Assembly: GCF_001697185.1 (NCBI RefSeq)
Contig: NZ_CP014224.1
Coordinates: 1,364,001 to 1,428,000 of the forward strand
Origin: Wenyingzhuangia fucanilytica
GTDB lineage: Bacteria > Bacteroidota > Bacteroidia > Flavobacteriales > Flavobacteriaceae
DNA length: 64,000 nucleotides
Reading direction: 5' to 3'
Shown: one piece after another, positions 52,289 through 62,929 of the stretch
Layout: every line of letters starts with the position of its first letter
How positions within the stretch are numbered: the stretch's first letter is position 1
Made by a program: the position numbers and the translations under genes
The notes under the pieces: model-generated
Databases searched by the model: none
Told to the model about the DNA's origin: nothing
Seen by the model: the letters and a program-made list of their open reading frames with translations, nothing else

Positions 52289-52335
52289 AAACTAGGCTTG
52301 TATTTTATAGGTAAATGCAAGCCTAGTTTTTGTTT
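52289..52335 (+). terminator. Terminator after GntR 2
   Basis: AAACTAGGCTTG (52289-52300) pairs perfectly with CAAGCCTAGTTT (52318-52329), followed by TTTGTTT. A strong intrinsic terminator. Confidence 0.85.
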
Positions 52336-52379
52336 ATTCTTTTGTTATCTTTAATTATCAATTTTTTGCCTACAAAGGA

Positions 52380-55300
52380 ATGTCGAAATTTATTGCTTTT
52401 TGTTTTGTGTTTTTTATTAGTTTTTGTGGTTTCTCACAAAATGAAATATACAAGTTTATTCATCTTACAACAGAAGAGGGGTTGTCTCAGAGTTCAGTAA
52501 TGGCTATAACTCAAGATGATTTGGGACAAATATGGATAGGTACTAGAGATGGATTAAATAAATATGATGGAACAGAATTTACTTTATACAGAAATGAAAA
52601 AAATAACCCTTCATCGTTAAGTTATAATGATATTCTATGTTTAGAGAGTGATAGTTCTGGGTATATTTGGGTTGGTACTTTTAGAGGGTTAAATAAATAC
52701 GATAGTAAAAAAAACACTTTTAAAAAATATTTTAAAAGTGATGATTGTTTGTTAGCAGATAATATTATTTGGTGTATTAAGGAATTATCTAATAAAGAAA
52801 TTTGGATAGGAACACCATTAGGACTTTCTATATACAACAAGAACACAGATTCTTTTAAAACAGTACTTAATGGCAATCAAATACTATCTGTTTTTGAAAC
52901 CAAAAACGGAAATGTATTTGTAGCAACCAAAAATGGACTAAAAAAATTAGTTGATAAAACGAATAACTACCAATTTAAAACTGTTAAAGGAACAGAAGAT
53001 TATACAATACAAGATATTGTACAAAGTCCAAAAGGGAATTTATTATTGGGAACCAAAACCCATAGTGTTTTAGAATACAATATTCTTGAAAACAAGATTA
53101 CCCCTTATTTTACATCAGAAATACTAATAGATAAAAATAAAAATGCTCGTCAATTACTTTTTGATGACAAAGATAGATTGTGGATAGGAACTTACAAGGG
53201 GTTGCAAATAGCAAATAATAATAATAAAATAACAACTCTTTATAATAATATTAATGATGATGAGTCTATTAATGATAATTTTATAAAAGTTTTATATAAA
53301 GACAAAAAAGGATCTATTTGGGTAGGAACTTATCTTGGAGGAATTAATATTTGGGATGAATCTAATATTAATTTCATCAATATTACTCAAAAATCTGGGA
53401 CCCTAGGTTTAGGTTTTAAAGCAGTAAGTTCTATTACAAAATATAGGAATTTAGTTTTTTTTGGTACAGAAGGAGGAGGTATTTCAATATTAAATACAAA
53501 GTCTAAAACTTTTAAGTATATCAATTTACAAAATAGTCCATCACTTAAAAGTGATAATATAAAAGCACTATACCTAACAAATGATAAAAAACTATGGATT
53601 GGGACTTTTCAAGATGGTGTAGCAGTATATAACATAGAAACTCAAAAATTTGAAAATAAACTAATTTCTAAAGATTTGTCTTCTTATTTATCAGGAATAG
53701 GTGTAGTTGTTATTAAAGAAGATAAAAAAGGAAATTTATTGTTTGGAACCACATTAGCAGGAGTTATTAGTTACAATAGAATTAATAAATCTTTTGATGT
53801 GATTAATTCTAAATCAACCACAAAAAACATAACAAACAATAGTATTAAATCTATTGAAATAGATTCTAAAAATAATATTTGGATTGGGACTCTTAAAGGG
53901 TTAAATAAAATTGATGAAAAAGGTAACGTTAAAAAATATTTCTATAAAAAAAGTGAAAAAGAAGGAAATTTAATTTATACAATATTTGAAGACAGCAAAG
54001 GTGGTATTTGGGTAGGAAGTGATGTTGATGGTTTGTATAAATTCATTAATGGGACTTTTGAAAAAGTAAAAATAAAAATCAACAATATTGATTTAATAGG
54101 GGTAAGAGGTATTTTAGAAGATGATAAAGGAGAGATTTGGATTAGTAGTTACAATCAAGGAATTTTTAATTATGACCCAATAAATAATATTGTAAAACTA
54201 CACTACACACAAAAAGAAGGATTAATTAGTAATCAATTTAATACAGGGGCTTTTCTAAACCTAGGTAAATCGAGGTTTTTCTTTGGTGGTCCTAAAGGGG
54301 TATCTTATTTTGACGCTAATAGTATTATAAAAAATAAATACCTCCCACAGGTTATAATTACTGATTTTAAAATTAAAAACAAATCGATTGAGGTAAATGA
54401 CGAAAGTGGATTGTTACAAAAAACAATATCGCGAACAAATAGTATTGAGTTATCACATGAACAAGGTAACTTTTCAATAGCTTTTTCAATACCTAATTAT
54501 ATAAACTCAAAAAGTAATAAATATAAATATAGATTAAAAGGATTAGAAAAAGAATGGATAGAGACATCTAACAATCTGGCTTCTTACACCATACAAACAC
54601 CAGGGAGTTACATTTTTGAAATAAAAGGAGTTAATAGTGATGGATTGTCTAATAATACCCCTACTGTTTTAAATATTAAAGTTAATCCCGCACCATGGAG
54701 AACCTGGTGGGCTTTTATGTTTTATGGAATGTTTCTCTTTACAATGTTGTATTTTTTAATGAATATTTTAAAATCTAGAACAAAATTAAGACACCAATTA
54801 GATTTAGAGCAAATAGAAGCTGAACAAATTAAAAAAGTTAATAAAGCTAAATTAGAGTTTTTTACCAATATATCGCATGAATTTAGAACTCCATTAACTT
54901 TAATTTTAGGTCCACTACATCAAATTTTAGTAGATTATAGAGGAAGTAGTAAAATGTATAAACGATTAAAAGTGATAGAAGGTAGTGCTAATCATTTACT
55001 ACAACTTATCAATCGTTTAATGGATTTTAGAAAACTAGAAAGTAACCTTATTAAATTAGAAGCTGCTGAAGGAAATATTGTAAAATTCTTAAAAGAAATT
55101 TACTTATCATTTTCTGAGTATGCTAAAGATGGTAATTATGAATATAGTTTTTATACTTCTTCGGAAAAAATACTAGTCTATTATGATAGGTATAAATTAG
55201 AAAGAGTTTTTTACAATTTAATTTCAAATGCTTTTAGATATACGCCTAAGAATGGAAAAATAGCTATAAGAATAATAGAAAAAAATGATAAAATAATTAT

Positions 55301-56429
55301 TCAAGTAGAAGATTCTGGTGTTGGGGTGGCAAAAGAATATCAAGATAAAATTTTTGAACGTTTTTACGAATTGGCTATTAATAATAAACCAGACAATGAC
55401 TATAATAAAGGAACAGGAATAGGTCTGTCTATTGTTAAAAATATAGTTGATTTACATAAAGGAAGAATTAGTGTACGTGATAATGAAAATAATCAAGGGT
55501 CTATTTTTTCTGTAGAATTGTTTTTAGGTAGAAATCATTTAAATGATAATGAAATTATTAAAGACTTTAAATTTAGTGATGATTTATCTCAGTATGTAAT
55601 ACCAACAAATGAACAGGATAAAGTTGTGTTTGAAGAAGATTTTTTTGAAAATCTTCCATCAGAAGACAAACCTACAGTTCTTTTGGTAGAAGATAATAAA
55701 CCACTTAGACAGTTTATGCACGATACTTTAATAAAAGAGTATAATGTATTAGAGGCAGAAAACGGAAAAGTAGCCTATAAAATAGCTAAGAAAGAAAAGG
55801 TTGATATAATTATTAGCGATGTTGTTATGCCTGTAATGGCAGGAACTGATTTATGTTCTTTAATAAAAGAAGATATTAGAACAAGTCATATTCCAGTAAT
55901 TTTATTAACCTCTCGTTCTGCTTTAATTTTTAGATTAGAAGGATTAGAAAGTGGAGCAGATGATTATATAAGTAAACCTTTTAATGTAGCTGAATTTAAG
56001 TTACGTATTAAAAATATTTTGAGTTCTGTTTCTCGTTTAAAACAAAAAATGAACTCTACAGAAACAGTTTATTCAGAAGATTTAGCACTTTCATCATTAG
56101 ATGAAAAACTATATCAAAAAGCTCTACAATTAGTAGAAAAAAATATAGGTAATGAACAATATGATGTAGATACCTTTAGTGAAGAATTAGGGGTTAGTAG
56201 AAGTGTATTGTTTAGAAAAATAAAAGCTTGGACAGATTTTACTCCCAAAGAATTTATACAGCATATAAGGTTAAAAAAAGCTGCTGATCTTTTAGAATTG
56301 GGAGAGTTAAATATTTCACAAGTAAGTTATATTGTTGGGTTTAAAAACCCAAAATACTTTAGTAAAAGTTTTAGTAAAAAATTTGGTGTTACTCCAACCA
56401 TGTATATTAAGAAGTTTACAGAAAACTAG
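52380..56429 (+). CDS. Hybrid two-component system regulator (HTCS), copy 2
   Basis: A 1349-residue HTCS with the same layout as copy 1: signal peptide (1-19), β-propeller sensor with repeated IWIGTRDGLNKYDG and IWVGTFRGLNKY elements (about 25-650), Y_Y_Y domain (about 680-765), membrane helix (WWAFMFYGMFLFTMLYFLMNI, about 777-797), HisKA with H833 in NISHEFRTPLT, HATPase, receiver with D1147 in IISDVVMPV, and AraC-type HTH at the end. It is clearly paralogous to copy 1, most so in the kinase and receiver. The propeller is more diverged, so the two may sense different oligosaccharides. It begins 110 bp after the GntR 2 gene. Confidence 0.95.
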   Translation: MSKFIAFCFVFFISFCGFSQNEIYKFIHLTTEEGLSQSSVMAITQDDLGQIWIGTRDGLNKYDGTEFTLYRNEKNNPSSLSYNDILCLESDSSGYIWVGTFRGLNKYDSKKNTFKKYFKSDDCLLADNIIWCIKELSNKEIWIGTPLGLSIYNKNTDSFKTVLNGNQILSVFETKNGNVFVATKNGLKKLVDKTNNYQFKTVKGTEDYTIQDIVQSPKGNLLLGTKTHSVLEYNILENKITPYFTSEILIDKNKNARQLLFDDKDRLWIGTYKGLQIANNNNKITTLYNNINDDESINDNFIKVLYKDKKGSIWVGTYLGGINIWDESNINFINITQKSGTLGLGFKAVSSITKYRNLVFFGTEGGGISILNTKSKTFKYINLQNSPSLKSDNIKALYLTNDKKLWIGTFQDGVAVYNIETQKFENKLISKDLSSYLSGIGVVVIKEDKKGNLLFGTTLAGVISYNRINKSFDVINSKSTTKNITNNSIKSIEIDSKNNIWIGTLKGLNKIDEKGNVKKYFYKKSEKEGNLIYTIFEDSKGGIWVGSDVDGLYKFINGTFEKVKIKINNIDLIGVRGILEDDKGEIWISSYNQGIFNYDPINNIVKLHYTQKEGLISNQFNTGAFLNLGKSRFFFGGPKGVSYFDANSIIKNKYLPQVIITDFKIKNKSIEVNDESGLLQKTISRTNSIELSHEQGNFSIAFSIPNYINSKSNKYKYRLKGLEKEWIETSNNLASYTIQTPGSYIFEIKGVNSDGLSNNTPTVLNIKVNPAPWRTWWAFMFYGMFLFTMLYFLMNILKSRTKLRHQLDLEQIEAEQIKKVNKAKLEFFTNISHEFRTPLTLILGPLHQILVDYRGSSKMYKRLKVIEGSANHLLQLINRLMDFRKLESNLIKLEAAEGNIVKFLKEIYLSFSEYAKDGNYEYSFYTSSEKILVYYDRYKLERVFYNLISNAFRYTPKNGKIAIRIIEKNDKIIIQVEDSGVGVAKEYQDKIFERFYELAINNKPDNDYNKGTGIGLSIVKNIVDLHKGRISVRDNENNQGSIFSVELFLGRNHLNDNEIIKDFKFSDDLSQYVIPTNEQDKVVFEEDFFENLPSEDKPTVLLVEDNKPLRQFMHDTLIKEYNVLEAENGKVAYKIAKKEKVDIIISDVVMPVMAGTDLCSLIKEDIRTSHIPVILLTSRSALIFRLEGLESGADDYISKPFNVAEFKLRIKNILSSVSRLKQKMNSTETVYSEDLALSSLDEKLYQKALQLVEKNIGNEQYDVDTFSEELGVSRSVLFRKIKAWTDFTPKEFIQHIRLKKAADLLELGELNISQVSYIVGFKNPKYFSKSFSKKFGVTPTMYIKKFTEN

Positions 56430-56515
56430 CTTTTATAGTGTGTTGATGTCTTTTATTGACCAAAACAGGAATTTTTCAACCCTATAATTGAAATTTTTTC
56501 AACCTGTTTTTATCA

Positions 56516-56523
56516 TAAATTTG
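56516..56523 (+). promoter_or_regulatory. Possible -7 promoter element before micro-ORF 2
   Basis: TAAATTTG matches TAnnTTTG and lies 79 bp before the micro-ORF. A TTTTTTC upstream could serve as -33. Weak support. Confidence 0.35.
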
Positions 56524-56601
56524 AGTCAAACAGTTATTTAATGTTCCTTATGTTTTTTAAAATTCAAACTAAAGATCATTTTTAGCTTTTAGTTTAAAAT
56601 T

Positions 56602-56697
56602 ATGAAAAAGAGAGGAACTAGTTTTGTAGAGTTTGTCTTAATGTTTGTTATTGTTTGTGTTTTTTTAATCATTATTTATTTAATGCCAATAGTCTAA
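56602..56697 (+). CDS. Micro-ORF after HTCS 2: 31-residue membrane peptide
   Basis: A 31-codon frame, MKKRGTSFVEFVLMFVIV then CVFLIIIYLMPIV: a basic head and one long hydrophobic helix. It lies 172 bp after the HTCS stop, mirroring the 30-codon micro-ORF after HTCS 1. Sequence identity between the two is low beyond the shared MK start and basic N-terminus. It could be a small membrane regulator of the HTCS or of a transporter. The rest of the gap 56430-56928 holds the CAGTACAG sites. Confidence 0.4.
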   Translation: MKKRGTSFVEFVLMFVIVCVFLIIIYLMPIV

Positions 56698-56739
56698 AAA
56701 AAATACAATATCTCAAAGTATAACTAACATCATACCACT

Positions 56740-56752
56740 CAGTACAGGACAG
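56740..56752 (+). promoter_or_regulatory. CAGTACAG motif, distal copy, upstream of sulfatase-GH78
   Basis: CAGTACAGGACAG, 189 bp before the ATG; the first 12 bases equal those at 48557. Confidence 0.5.
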
Positions 56753-56831
56753 AAAAAAAAACAAAAACTCATAAAATTGTGAATGTAAATTTTAACAAAA
56801 AAGTTATTCTTTACAAAACTACATTGTTTGT

Positions 56832-56850
56832 CAGTACAGCTCGGTACAGG
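56832..56850 (+). promoter_or_regulatory. CAGTACAG motif, proximal copy, upstream of sulfatase-GH78
   Basis: CAGTACAGCTCGGTACAGG contains two GTACAG units exactly 10 bp apart start to start, one helical turn, as expected for an AraC-type protein binding direct repeats. It lies 97 bp before the ATG. Confidence 0.55.
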
Positions 56851-56928
56851 TGTTCAATAATAAGTATTTAATTTCATTAATAATTTGGGGTTTATAACTC
56901 TATTTGTAAAACATAAATAAATAATTTA

Positions 56929-59900
56929 ATGTATAAACAAACATTTTTATTAGTTACTATAATTACGTTATGTAATTTCAATAAGGTTTTTTCACAAAAA
57001 AATAATAACAATACTAAAAAACCAAACATCATATTTATATTAACCGACGATCAAAGGTTTGATGCAATTGGTTATGCAGGTAATAAATATGTAAATACAC
57101 CAGAAATGGATCAATTGGCTCAATCAGGAACTTATTTTAACAATGCAATTGTTACAACTCCTATTTGTGCTGCCAGTAGAGCTTCTATATGGACAGGGTT
57201 ACATGAACGTTCTCATAACTTTAACTTTCAAACAGGAAATGTAAGAGAAGAATATATGCAAAACTCTTATCCAACTGTACTTAAAAATAATGGATATTAC
57301 ACCGCGTTTTATGGTAAGTATGGAGTAAGATACGATGATTTAGAAAAACAATTTGATGAATACGAATCTTATGATAGAAACAATAAATATCATGACAGAA
57401 GAGGGTATTATTACAAAACCATAGGGAAAGATACCGTTCACTTAACAAGATATACAGGGCAAAAAGCACTAGATTTTATTGATAATGGTTCAGAAGATAA
57501 ACCATTCTGTTTGGCTTTAAGTTTTAGTGCTCCACACGCACATGATAAAACAGAAGAACAATATTTTTGGCAAACCTCTACCGATAAATTATTAACCAAT
57601 ACAACTATTCCAGGGCCAGAACTAGCAGGTGATAAGTATTTTAATGCGTTGCCTAAACAAGTAAGAGATGGATTTAATAGACTGCGTTGGACTTGGAGAT
57701 ACGATACTCCAGAAAAATACCAACACAGTTTAAAAGGGTATTACCGAATGATTTCTGGAATAGATTTAGAAATAGCAAAAATTCGTAAGAAATTAAAAGA
57801 AAAAGGAATAGATAAAAACACCGTAATTATTGTAATGGGTGATAATGGATATTTCTTAGGAGAAAGACAAATGGCAGGTAAATGGTTAATGTACGATAAT
57901 TCTATTCGTGTGCCATTAATTATATACGATCCAAGAGTCAATAAACATCAAGACATTTCTGATATGGCTTTAAACATTGATGTGCCAGCAACTATTGCTG
58001 ATTTGGCAGGTGTTAAAGCTCCAGCAACTTGGCAAGGAAAAAGTTTAATGCCTTTGGTAAAAGCAGAAACCAATACTGTTAATAGAGATACTATTTTAAT
58101 TGAGCATATTTGGGATTTTAGTGAAATACCTCCAAGTGAAGGTGTGCGTACTAAAGAATGGAAATATTTTAGATATGTAAATGATAAAAGAATTGAGGAA
58201 TTATACAATCTTAACAAAGATCCAAAAGAGACTAAAAACTTAATTGATAAAAAGAAATATCAAAAAATAGCAGCTGCACTTAGAGCTAAATGTGATGAGT
58301 TGATTAAGAAAAATAGCAATAAATATAGAACTCCCCCTACAGATTTAACAGTAGAGTTAATTAGAGACCCTAGTAAAGATGTAAAAATTTTAGATACCAA
58401 ACCAGAATTTGGATGGACAGTGCCTTTGGAGTCTAATTTCCAATCGGCTTATCAAATATTAGTATCATCATCATTAGAAAATATAAACAATAATCATGGT
58501 GATGTTTGGGATAGTGAGCAAGTTCGTTCAGGAAAGTCAACAGACATAGAGTACCATGGAAAAACATTAGAAACAGGAAAAACGTATTATTGGAAAGTAA
58601 GAATTTGGGATGATGAAAACCGTTTGGTAGATTATTCAAAAGCTCAAAAATTTACCATTGGTAAAGGAACTAATTATATGATTTCTACAGAAAATAGATT
58701 TCAGATAGATAGCATTCATCCTGCAAAATTTGAAAACAGAAATGGAACTTATTTTATAGATTTTGGAAAAGCCGCTTTTGCAACCATGGATTTTATTTAT
58801 CATGCAAAAAAGGCCCATACATTAACTGTTAGAGTAGGAGAAATGATAGATGATCGTGGTAATGTAAATAGAACACCTCCTAAAAAAAGTAATATAAGAT
58901 ATCAAGAATTAAAAGTAAATGTAAAACCTGGGCAAACAAGATATCAAATTCCAGTACAAACAGACGAAAGAAATACAAGACCTAATAAAGCCATTGCTCT
59001 ACCAAAAGAGTTTCCTGCTTTAGTACCATTTAGATATGCCGAAATTGAAGGAGCGCAAGAAACTTTATCAGCTAACAATGTAGAACAGATAGCTTTTCAC
59101 ACTTATTGGGATGATAAAGCGAGTTCTTTTAAGAGTAATAATAATATTTTAGATCAAGTATGGGATTTGTGTAAATATTCTATCAAAGCAACAACTTTTA
59201 CAGGATTGTATGTAGATGGAGATAGAGAACGAATTCCTTATGAGGCAGATGCTTATTTAAATCAATTAAGTCACTATACAACCGACAGGGAATACGCAAT
59301 GGCAAGACGTACCATTGAGTATTTTATGCAAAACCCAACATGGCCAACAGAGTGGCAACAACATGTGCCTTTGTTGGTTTATGCAGATTATATGTACACA
59401 GGTAATACTGAGTTGATTGAACGTTACTATGAAGAATTAAAACACAAATCTTTATATGAATTATCAAATGAAGATGGATTAATTACTTCTACAAAAGTTG
59501 ATGCCGATTTTATGAAAAAATTAGGTTTTCCTGAGGGGTATAAAAAACCGTTAACTGATATTGTAGATTGGCCAGGAGCTAATTTTAATAGAAGTAAAAC
59601 CAAAGGTGAAAGAGATGGATTTGTTTTTAAACCGTACAATACAGTAATCAATGCTTTTTACTATGAGAATATGAAAATTATGGCAGAATTTGCCAAAGTT
59701 TTAGGAAAAACAAATGAAGTATTAGATTTTGAATTGAGGGCAGCTAAGGCTAAGAAAGCAGTAAACGAGCAAATGTTTGATAAAGAAAAAGGTATTTATG
59801 TAGATGGTATTGGTACAGATCATGCTTCTTTACATGCCAATATGATGCCTTTGGCTTTTGGTTTGGTTCCAAAAGAATACCAAGCGTCTGTAGTAGATTT

Positions 59901-60456
59901 TATCAAATCTAGAGGAATGGCTTGTAGTGTTTATGGAGCTCAATTTTTAATGGACGGATTGTATAATGCTGGTGAAGAAGATTATGCATTAGATTTATTA
60001 ACTGATACTTCTGATAGAAGTTGGTATAATATGATTAAAATAGGTTCTACGATTACTTTAGAAGCTTGGGATAATCAATATAAAAATAATTTAGACTGGA
60101 ATCATGCATGGGGAGCAGTACCAGCAAATATAATTCCTAGAGGGTTGTGGGGAATAAAACCTAAAACTCCAGGTTATAGTATTGCTACTATTAAACCTCA
60201 AATGAGTAAATTAAAATCAAGTGCTATAGAAGTTCCAACAGTAGTAGGAACTATAAAGGCAAATTATACTTATAACGGTGCAAGATTACAAACCTATGAA
60301 ATTGAAATACCAGGAAATATGGTTGCAGAGTTTTCTTTAAACAATCTTAATGGTAAAGATTTAATTCACAATGGAAAGAAAGTACCCTCTGCATTTGATG
60401 TAATTCGCCTATCTCCTGGTAAACATATTATTCAACTTAAAATAAATTCATTTTAA
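56929..60456 (+). CDS. Bifunctional S1 sulfatase-GH78 α-L-rhamnosidase fusion
   Basis: An 1175-residue two-enzyme protein. After a signal peptide (to about residue 22) comes a sulfatase ([21 protein letters not shown]; activation motif C80-A-A-S-R84; [12 protein letters not shown]) to about 480. An FN3-like domain then links to a GH78 rhamnosidase with [14 protein letters not shown] (E767 the likely acid) and [11 protein letters not shown] (E1045 the likely base). The architecture matches the ulvan-degrading P36 enzyme of Formosa agariphila, which has an S1_25 sulfatase and a GH78 as I recall. It would remove 3-O-sulfate from rhamnose and then release the rhamnose. The paralogue at 46776 lacks the GH78 half. 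Confidence 0.93.
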   Translation: MYKQTFLLVTIITLCNFNKVFSQKNNNNTKKPNIIFILTDDQRFDAIGYAGNKYVNTPEMDQLAQSGTYFNNAIVTTPICAASRASIWTGLHERSHNFNFQTGNVREEYMQNSYPTVLKNNGYYTAFYGKYGVRYDDLEKQFDEYESYDRNNKYHDRRGYYYKTIGKDTVHLTRYTGQKALDFIDNGSEDKPFCLALSFSAPHAHDKTEEQYFWQTSTDKLLTNTTIPGPELAGDKYFNALPKQVRDGFNRLRWTWRYDTPEKYQHSLKGYYRMISGIDLEIAKIRKKLKEKGIDKNTVIIVMGDNGYFLGERQMAGKWLMYDNSIRVPLIIYDPRVNKHQDISDMALNIDVPATIADLAGVKAPATWQGKSLMPLVKAETNTVNRDTILIEHIWDFSEIPPSEGVRTKEWKYFRYVNDKRIEELYNLNKDPKETKNLIDKKKYQKIAAALRAKCDELIKKNSNKYRTPPTDLTVELIRDPSKDVKILDTKPEFGWTVPLESNFQSAYQILVSSSLENINNNHGDVWDSEQVRSGKSTDIEYHGKTLETGKTYYWKVRIWDDENRLVDYSKAQKFTIGKGTNYMISTENRFQIDSIHPAKFENRNGTYFIDFGKAAFATMDFIYHAKKAHTLTVRVGEMIDDRGNVNRTPPKKSNIRYQELKVNVKPGQTRYQIPVQTDERNTRPNKAIALPKEFPALVPFRYAEIEGAQETLSANNVEQIAFHTYWDDKASSFKSNNNILDQVWDLCKYSIKATTFTGLYVDGDRERIPYEADAYLNQLSHYTTDREYAMARRTIEYFMQNPTWPTEWQQHVPLLVYADYMYTGNTELIERYYEELKHKSLYELSNEDGLITSTKVDADFMKKLGFPEGYKKPLTDIVDWPGANFNRSKTKGERDGFVFKPYNTVINAFYYENMKIMAEFAKVLGKTNEVLDFELRAAKAKKAVNEQMFDKEKGIYVDGIGTDHASLHANMMPLAFGLVPKEYQASVVDFIKSRGMACSVYGAQFLMDGLYNAGEEDYALDLLTDTSDRSWYNMIKIGSTITLEAWDNQYKNNLDWNHAWGAVPANIIPRGLWGIKPKTPGYSIATIKPQMSKLKSSAIEVPTVVGTIKANYTYNGARLQTYEIEIPGNMVAEFSLNNLNGKDLIHNGKKVPSAFDVIRLSPGKHIIQLKINSF

Positions 60457-60515
60457 TAAAAAAATCACTTTAGTTATAGTTAACAAAGAGAGTTGTAGTA
60501 GTTAGGTTAGGTTAA

Positions 60516-60563
60516 AAAACACTTCTTCCGTATACGATTTTTTCTAAAAGGAAGGAGTGTTTT
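60516..60563 (+). terminator. Terminator after sulfatase-GH78
   Basis: AAAACACTTCTTCC (60516-60529) pairs with GGAAGGAGTGTTTT (60550-60563) with one G-U pair, across a 20-nt loop. Confidence 0.75.
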
Positions 60564-60658
60564 AAACAAACTAAACAACTTATTTGGTTATAACAGTAAA
60601 ATCATAAAAATCAATTATTTTATTTTAAAATAATTAAAACAAATTAATAATAGTAATA

Positions 60659-62929
60659 ATGAAAAAAAGACTTGTTTTACCCTTAATCGCACTAAGTGTA
60701 TTTTTTCAATCTTATGGACAATCAACTGTAGATTCTAAAAAATATAAAGATGCATCATTGTCAGTAGATGAACGTGTTGAAGCCTTATTACCTTTGTTAT
60801 CCTTAGAGGAAAAGGTAGCACAAATGAGGATTTTTCATGCGAATATAGGGGTTGAAGCCGATGAAAAAGGAAATTTAAAACTTTCTGAAAAAGTTGTAAA
60901 AAAACTCGAATTAGGTGCTGCTGGGATAAAAAACCCAGGAGAACATTTAGATGCTGTTGATGCAGCTAAGTTTAATAATAAACTTCAAAAATATATTATT
61001 GAACATAACAGGTGGGGAATACCAGCTCTTTTTGTTACGGAATCTTACAATGGAGTAGATGCCGAAGGTTGTACAGTATTTGGAAGACCATTAACTTCAG
61101 CAGCTTCATTTAATCCAGGTTTGGTTAATAGAGTTTGGGATGTAGTTGGTAAAGAAGCTAGATTAAGAGGAATGCATATGTGTCATTCACCAGAGGCAGA
61201 TTTAGTTCGTGATCCTCGTTTTGGACGTATGAGTGAGGCATTTGGAGAAGATACTTACTTAACTACTCAAATGGTAACCAATGCTATTAAAGGAGTTCAA
61301 GGAAATTATAAAGGTTTAGGGGAAGGAACTCATATTGGAGCTGTAGCTAAACATTTTGCCGGATATGGTCAAGTGTTAGGAGGAACAAACTTTGCGGCTA
61401 TAGAAATTTCTGAACGTACTTTAATTGATGAAATTTATCCTCCTTTTGAAGCAGCGGTAAAAGATGCCAAAACTTTAGGGATTATGGCTTCGCATGGTGA
61501 TTTAAATGGAGTAGCAAGTCATGGAAATCCTGAATTGCTTACAGGAGTTTTAAGAAATCAATGGAACTTTAAAGGGTATGTGGTATCAGATGCTAATGAT
61601 ATTGGTCGTTTGCATTATTTTATGAAGGTTGCAGAAACTCCAGAAGCAGCTGCTCAAATGGGATTAGAGGCTGGAGTTGATATTGATTTGTATGCAGAAG
61701 ATGCCTATGCTTTATTACCCGAAATGGTTAAAAAGAACCCAGAACTAGAAAAGTTAATTGATAGATCTGTAAGACGTGTGTTACGAACTAAGTTTATTTT
61801 AGGTTTGTTCGATCATCCTTACATCAAAATCAAAGATGTTAAAAAAGGGGTAAGAGCAAAATCATCACTTGAGTTAGCAAAGGAAGCAGATTTAGAATCT
61901 ATTATTTTATTAAAAAACGAAAACAATACCTTGCCTTTAGATGCTAAGAAATCTACTAAAATCGCATTGTTAGGACCGTTAGTAAAAGAAAATACTAAGG
62001 CTATGTTTGAATCTGTTGTTGGAAAAAATATAGAATTTGTTGCAAAAAAAGGTTTTGATTTAACCGATAAAAAAGGTGGGAATCCTAAATTATTAAAAAC
62101 GGATTCTGCGGTTATTGATGAAATGGTAGATATAGCAAAACAAGCAGATGTAGCAGTGTTATTTGTTGGAGGAGATGAGTATACATCAAAAGAAGCATTT
62201 TTTACAAACGCTATTGGAGACAGAGCTACCATAGATCCTGTAGGAGCACAAGATGAATTGGTGAAAAAAGTAAAAGCGTTAGGAAAGCCTGTTATTGTTG
62301 TTTTAAAACACAGAAGAACTTTATCTATAAATACCATATCAGAACAAGCTGACGCTATTGTAGATACTTGGGATTTAAGTGAATTTGGAGACCAATCTAC
62401 AGCAAAAATTATTTTTGGTGGAGTTTCACCATCAGGTAAGTTACCCGTTACAGTTCCTAGATCTATAGGTCAACTTCCATATCATTACAGCATGAAAGAA
62501 ATCAATTATAAAAAAGGTTATTTGTTTTTAGAAGATGGACCTATTTACCCTTTTGGTTATGGATTAAGTTATGCTTCTTTTGAATATTCTGATTTAAAAT
62601 TATCAACAAAAGAAATTTCATCAACATCAGAAATAGAGGTAAGTGTAAGAGTTAAGAATACAGGAAAAGTAAAAGCAAAAGAAGTAGTTCAAATGTATGT
62701 AAAAGATCAGATTGGTTCTGTTACAAGACCAGACAAAGAATTAAAAGCATTTGAAAAAATTGAGTTAAATCCAGGAGAAAGTAAAGTTGTAACATTTAAA
62801 GTAACTCCAAAAATGTTAACTTTTACAGGTCTTAAAATGGAAAAGGTTTTAGAGCCAGGAGATTATACAGTAATGGTAGGAACTTCTTCTAAAGAATATT
62901 TACAAACAACATTTAAATTAATAAAATAA
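60659..62929 (+). CDS. GH3-family glycosidase, secreted
   Basis: A 756-residue GH3 enzyme with a signal peptide ending at about residue 20 (FQSYGQS, no lipobox). Domain 1 contains [30 protein letters not shown] and AKHFAGYGQ, and the nucleophile is D311 in VVSDANDIG. Domain 2 has [14 protein letters not shown], and the C-terminal FN3-like domain starts near [11 protein letters not shown]. It differs from the GH3 at 48625 in the N-terminal substrate loops, so the two may act on different linkages. It is 203 bp after the fusion gene and overlaps the GH105 start by one base (TAATG), so these two are translationally coupled. Substrate inferred from the PUL. Confidence 0.92.
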   Translation: MKKRLVLPLIALSVFFQSYGQSTVDSKKYKDASLSVDERVEALLPLLSLEEKVAQMRIFHANIGVEADEKGNLKLSEKVVKKLELGAAGIKNPGEHLDAVDAAKFNNKLQKYIIEHNRWGIPALFVTESYNGVDAEGCTVFGRPLTSAASFNPGLVNRVWDVVGKEARLRGMHMCHSPEADLVRDPRFGRMSEAFGEDTYLTTQMVTNAIKGVQGNYKGLGEGTHIGAVAKHFAGYGQVLGGTNFAAIEISERTLIDEIYPPFEAAVKDAKTLGIMASHGDLNGVASHGNPELLTGVLRNQWNFKGYVVSDANDIGRLHYFMKVAETPEAAAQMGLEAGVDIDLYAEDAYALLPEMVKKNPELEKLIDRSVRRVLRTKFILGLFDHPYIKIKDVKKGVRAKSSLELAKEADLESIILLKNENNTLPLDAKKSTKIALLGPLVKENTKAMFESVVGKNIEFVAKKGFDLTDKKGGNPKLLKTDSAVIDEMVDIAKQADVAVLFVGGDEYTSKEAFFTNAIGDRATIDPVGAQDELVKKVKALGKPVIVVLKHRRTLSINTISEQADAIVDTWDLSEFGDQSTAKIIFGGVSPSGKLPVTVPRSIGQLPYHYSMKEINYKKGYLFLEDGPIYPFGYGLSYASFEYSDLKLSTKEISSTSEIEVSVRVKNTGKVKAKEVVQMYVKDQIGSVTRPDKELKAFEKIELNPGESKVVTFKVTPKMLTFTGLKMEKVLEPGDYTVMVGTSSKEYLQTTFKLIK

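Noticed and set aside
61819-62337. A 172-codon antisense frame in the second GH3 gene
   Set aside because: It is a shadow of the GH3 coding strand, rich in Ser/Phe/Thr as expected of antisense AT-rich DNA, with no domain.
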